Positions 61,590 to 64,000 of a DNA stretch of 64,000 nt are shown piece after piece. The DNA is from Caprimulgus europaeus (taxonomy: Eukaryota; Chordata; Aves; Caprimulgiformes; Caprimulgidae). Below the pieces are notes generated by a model, which ran no database searches, was not told the DNA's origin, and was given only the letters and a program-made list of their open reading frames with translations. The DNA is taken from NCBI GenBank assembly GCA_907165065.1, contig OU015526.1:69029723-69093722 (forward strand), given 5' to 3'. Within the stretch, counting starts at the first letter, position 1; every line of letters starts with the position of its first letter. Position numbers and translations under genes: made by a program.

Positions 61590-61830
61590 TGACTTCCTTC
61601 AGTAGTTTTGTATTATCAACAAGTCTTGTCTTGGCATTATTAAGTGACTTTTTTGATAATTTATGAATGTGTTGAGCACTATGGGTCTCAGAACAGAACC
61701 TTGTAGAATTTGTGACAGAAAAAATGTTGCATCAGTTGTAAAAACTGAGCATCTAACCTGTTTCCTATCTTTAAACAGTGGTTAATTCACAAGCAGATGC
61801 TCTACTTTTTCCTTTCATGTGGAACAAAAT
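61590..61830 (-). mobile_element. Very old CR1/L3-like LINE fragment (RT region), minus
   Basis: The plus strand GTATTATCAACAAGTCTTG near 61607-61625 corresponds to the antisense of the FADD-KL region. GGGTCTCAGAACAGAACCTTGTAGAATTT (61683-61711) corresponds to the antisense of [10 protein letters not shown]. They are about 88 bases apart, the same as in the intact CR1 RT at 27.1 kb. TTATGAATGTGTTGAGCACTATGGG fits the antisense of the LFNIFINDL part, and TTAATTCACAAGCAGATGCTC downstream fits RT further upstream. There are many substitutions, small indels and stops. It is older than the CR1 3' ends elsewhere in the window. Confidence 0.6.
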
Positions 61831-64000
61831 GAATGTGGGATCATGTGTAAAGAGTTTTGAACACAAAACTTTCAAAAATTCCACTCAGAACTAAATCTGA
61901 CATCAATTCCTAGGGAACCTGGAAATTTTCTGTACAATTTTTTTCCAGCTTGGAGAAATAAAGTTGCTTAGTTCCTGAGGATAATAGTTTCCTGCTATGA
62001 CTAAGAACTGTGACAAGTAGTCTAGATCCAGATTTCTCCTATGAGCCTGTCTAAAATACTCCAAATTCTTAGGTCCAGCTTTTCTGAGCCTTTGGCCTTG
62101 GTGCCATGTTCAGCTGCAGAGCCATTATCCCAGGCACAGTGGAGTTAGTAGGTTCAAAAGTCTCACAACAAACACATCGTTCTGAAGTAAGTTCGTTATG
62201 AAATCACACTGTCTTCAGTGCTGACAGAAGCTGTTTCTTTTTTGCTGAATACTGTGCAAAGTAATGAATCCAGCTATGGACTTGCAAAGTTACATTATAC
62301 AGTCACCCAAGGGGGTTCTCCTTGTCCTTGCTGTGCGTACAGAAATGTGCAGTCTAGCAAGTAACTTGTATGTGACTGCATCTTTTATTTTTCCTCTTTT
62401 TGCGCTGTCAAAACGGATCTGTCCTGTCACATGGAGGACCTGTGTGTCAAGTTATAAGTAAATCCTTTTGAATAAGAATATGGTGCCTTAATTGCATCCT
62501 TTTTCTGATTTTCCATCTTTAAAAAAAAAAAAAAATCTTAATTGTTTTCGATAACATATGATGTCTTACAGGCGCTGCCCACTACTTTAAGTGCAGCCAG
62601 GCTCATTGCTAGCTGGATGCTTTCATAATCAGCAGCAGCTGTGTTCATTTGTAAGCTGACATGCGTGCATAGCTGGGCCTGATAGTTGGTGACTTTCAAG
62701 AGAAATCCAATTGTTTTTATAAACCACACATTTCTGCAGCACCATCCATAAGTGTATGTTTTTCCTTGTCACTAATCACAAGAGAACTGCACCTTATTCT
62801 TTTGGGTATCATCTCTGTTTCATGTCACTGTCTTTAAAGCATGTCTTGTTTTTTAATTGTCGTTTCCCTTTGAGTTCATTTCATGACTGACACATTACAG
62901 AAGTTGCATTTTTACTGTATGAGCATCTTTGTCTTGATGATCCCCCGAACAGTGATAATACAGAGACTGAGGAGGAAACTAGCTGTCAGCAGATGTGAAA
63001 TTTTACAGTGTGAGTAGATTCAGTTCCCTTTCCTTGTCATATCTCTGGGACTGTCAGCAGTGAGACACTACAAAATTACTACAGTGAGATATGCATAGAT
63101 AAAAAAGATGAGGAAGAAGGAAATACACATCTGTCCCCACTTGTGATTTGAGTCTAAAATATAGAGGCGATAAGCTCTTGCTCCTCATCTTTATCATTCT
63201 AATGCCCTATTATCAGCTGTATTTTCTCAAATGAATAAATAGCACTTCTACCCCCTCTAAATTTTAGAGAAATTAAGCGTAATTGGTGACCTTGTCTCAG
63301 AGGATTAGGCAGCCAAAGTGCTTAGACTTTCAATAAGATTGAAATCCTTAGGGATACATACTACCATATTAGCAGACTCCTCTTTTTTTTTGTCTTGCTT
63401 CCTACATTCCCACTCATATACCAAGGTACATGTCAGCAACAAATAATTATATTGTCAGGTCTATTTAGCTTTCCCTGGTTCTGCTCCTGTTTGTGCTTTC
63501 TTCCACTGTAGTACTGAGGCATGTTGAAATAGCAAGTATTAATAATCCTCAGTCACTTCCCACAAATCCTCCCTTCCCAGCCATGTCCTCAGCAGGATAG
63601 CTTGGGGACTAACCAGCGAGCAGCTGAGCTTTACAACATGCAGGAGATGTCCTCAGAAATTTAGTGACATACCCTCAGGAGAAGCACGAGGATAGCTTTA
63701 GAAAGTGTCTGTGAACATCTGCTGCTAAAGTAACCCAGATGCTTGGGCCCCAGTGTCAATTATCTGAGTTTATGCTCTAGTCCAGGCATGTCACAGATCC
63801 CTTTTGAAAAGGGGGCTTCAGTTCCTAAGTGATGTCAGAGCATTAGTAACTTTAGCATCTCAGCTTTTGCCCAAATCCGGAAGAATCACGGTAGATGGAT
63901 GGACGATGAAACACTATTTTAGGCAGAGAAAGCTACGCAATCATTGCATTGCTTCTAATGTATAAATTCTGTTTTAAAATTATTATAAAATAGGGAAGCT
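61831..64000. other. Single-copy noncoding sequence to the window end
   Basis: No gene recognised. There is a poly-A run at 62521-62535. The part at about 62550-62760 (CpG-containing, with TTTCATAATCAGCAGCAGCTG and CAATTGTTTTTATAAACC) resembles conserved noncoding sequence by eye. The last 500 bases are slightly GC-richer but without a frame or repeat that I can name. Confidence 0.4.

Overview
The window is nuclear DNA from a bird, most likely a neoavian, though the species cannot be named from the sequence. The base composition is AT-rich. The repeats are typical of birds: 5'-truncated CR1 LINEs ending in ATTCTATGATT-type 3' repeats, and solo LTRs of avian ERVL-like families. No prokaryotic gene structure, CRISPR array, rRNA or tRNA gene was found. 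I found no host protein-coding exon I can defend. The window reads as intergenic or deep intronic sequence, and the long open frames are transposon RT frames or about what chance gives in 64 kb.

Layout. 1-8.3 kb holds two small CR1 3' ends (790-963 plus, 3997-4133 minus) and two solo LTRs (2032-2622 plus; 7739-8334 minus), each LTR with a visible 5-bp target duplication. 8.3-26 kb is mostly single-copy AT-rich DNA, with a constrained-looking stretch near 14.4-14.8 kb and a GC-rich island at 16.5-17.0 kb. 26.2-34.3 kb carries two closely related minus-strand CR1 copies (26183-27304 and 33572-34285). The first keeps the RT motifs GVPQGS and FADD but has a 4-nt frameshifting deletion. The second ends in a fold-back junction. 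Between them are an unassigned 84-codon frame (29845-30099) and a candidate conserved noncoding block (31.3-31.8 kb). 34.3-46.9 kb is single-copy, with two further candidate conserved blocks and, at 39.84-40.05 kb, an inverted pair of hammerhead-ribozyme-like motifs that may be an old Penelope-like remnant. 46.9-64 kb contains two very old antisense CR1/L3-like RT fragments (46.9-47.15 kb; 61.6-61.8 kb), a CR1 3' end (48600-48740), a third solo LTR (53281-53928), two short tandem duplications (32 bp and 30 bp) and more candidate conserved noncoding sequence (about 57.0, 60.7 and 62.6 kb).

The most unusual structures are the inverted hammerhead-like pair (39.9-40.0 kb) and the CR1 5' junction at 34256-34296, which fits self-primed snap-back extension of the first-strand cDNA. 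Assignments to conserved noncoding elements are impressions from composition and need alignment to other birds.
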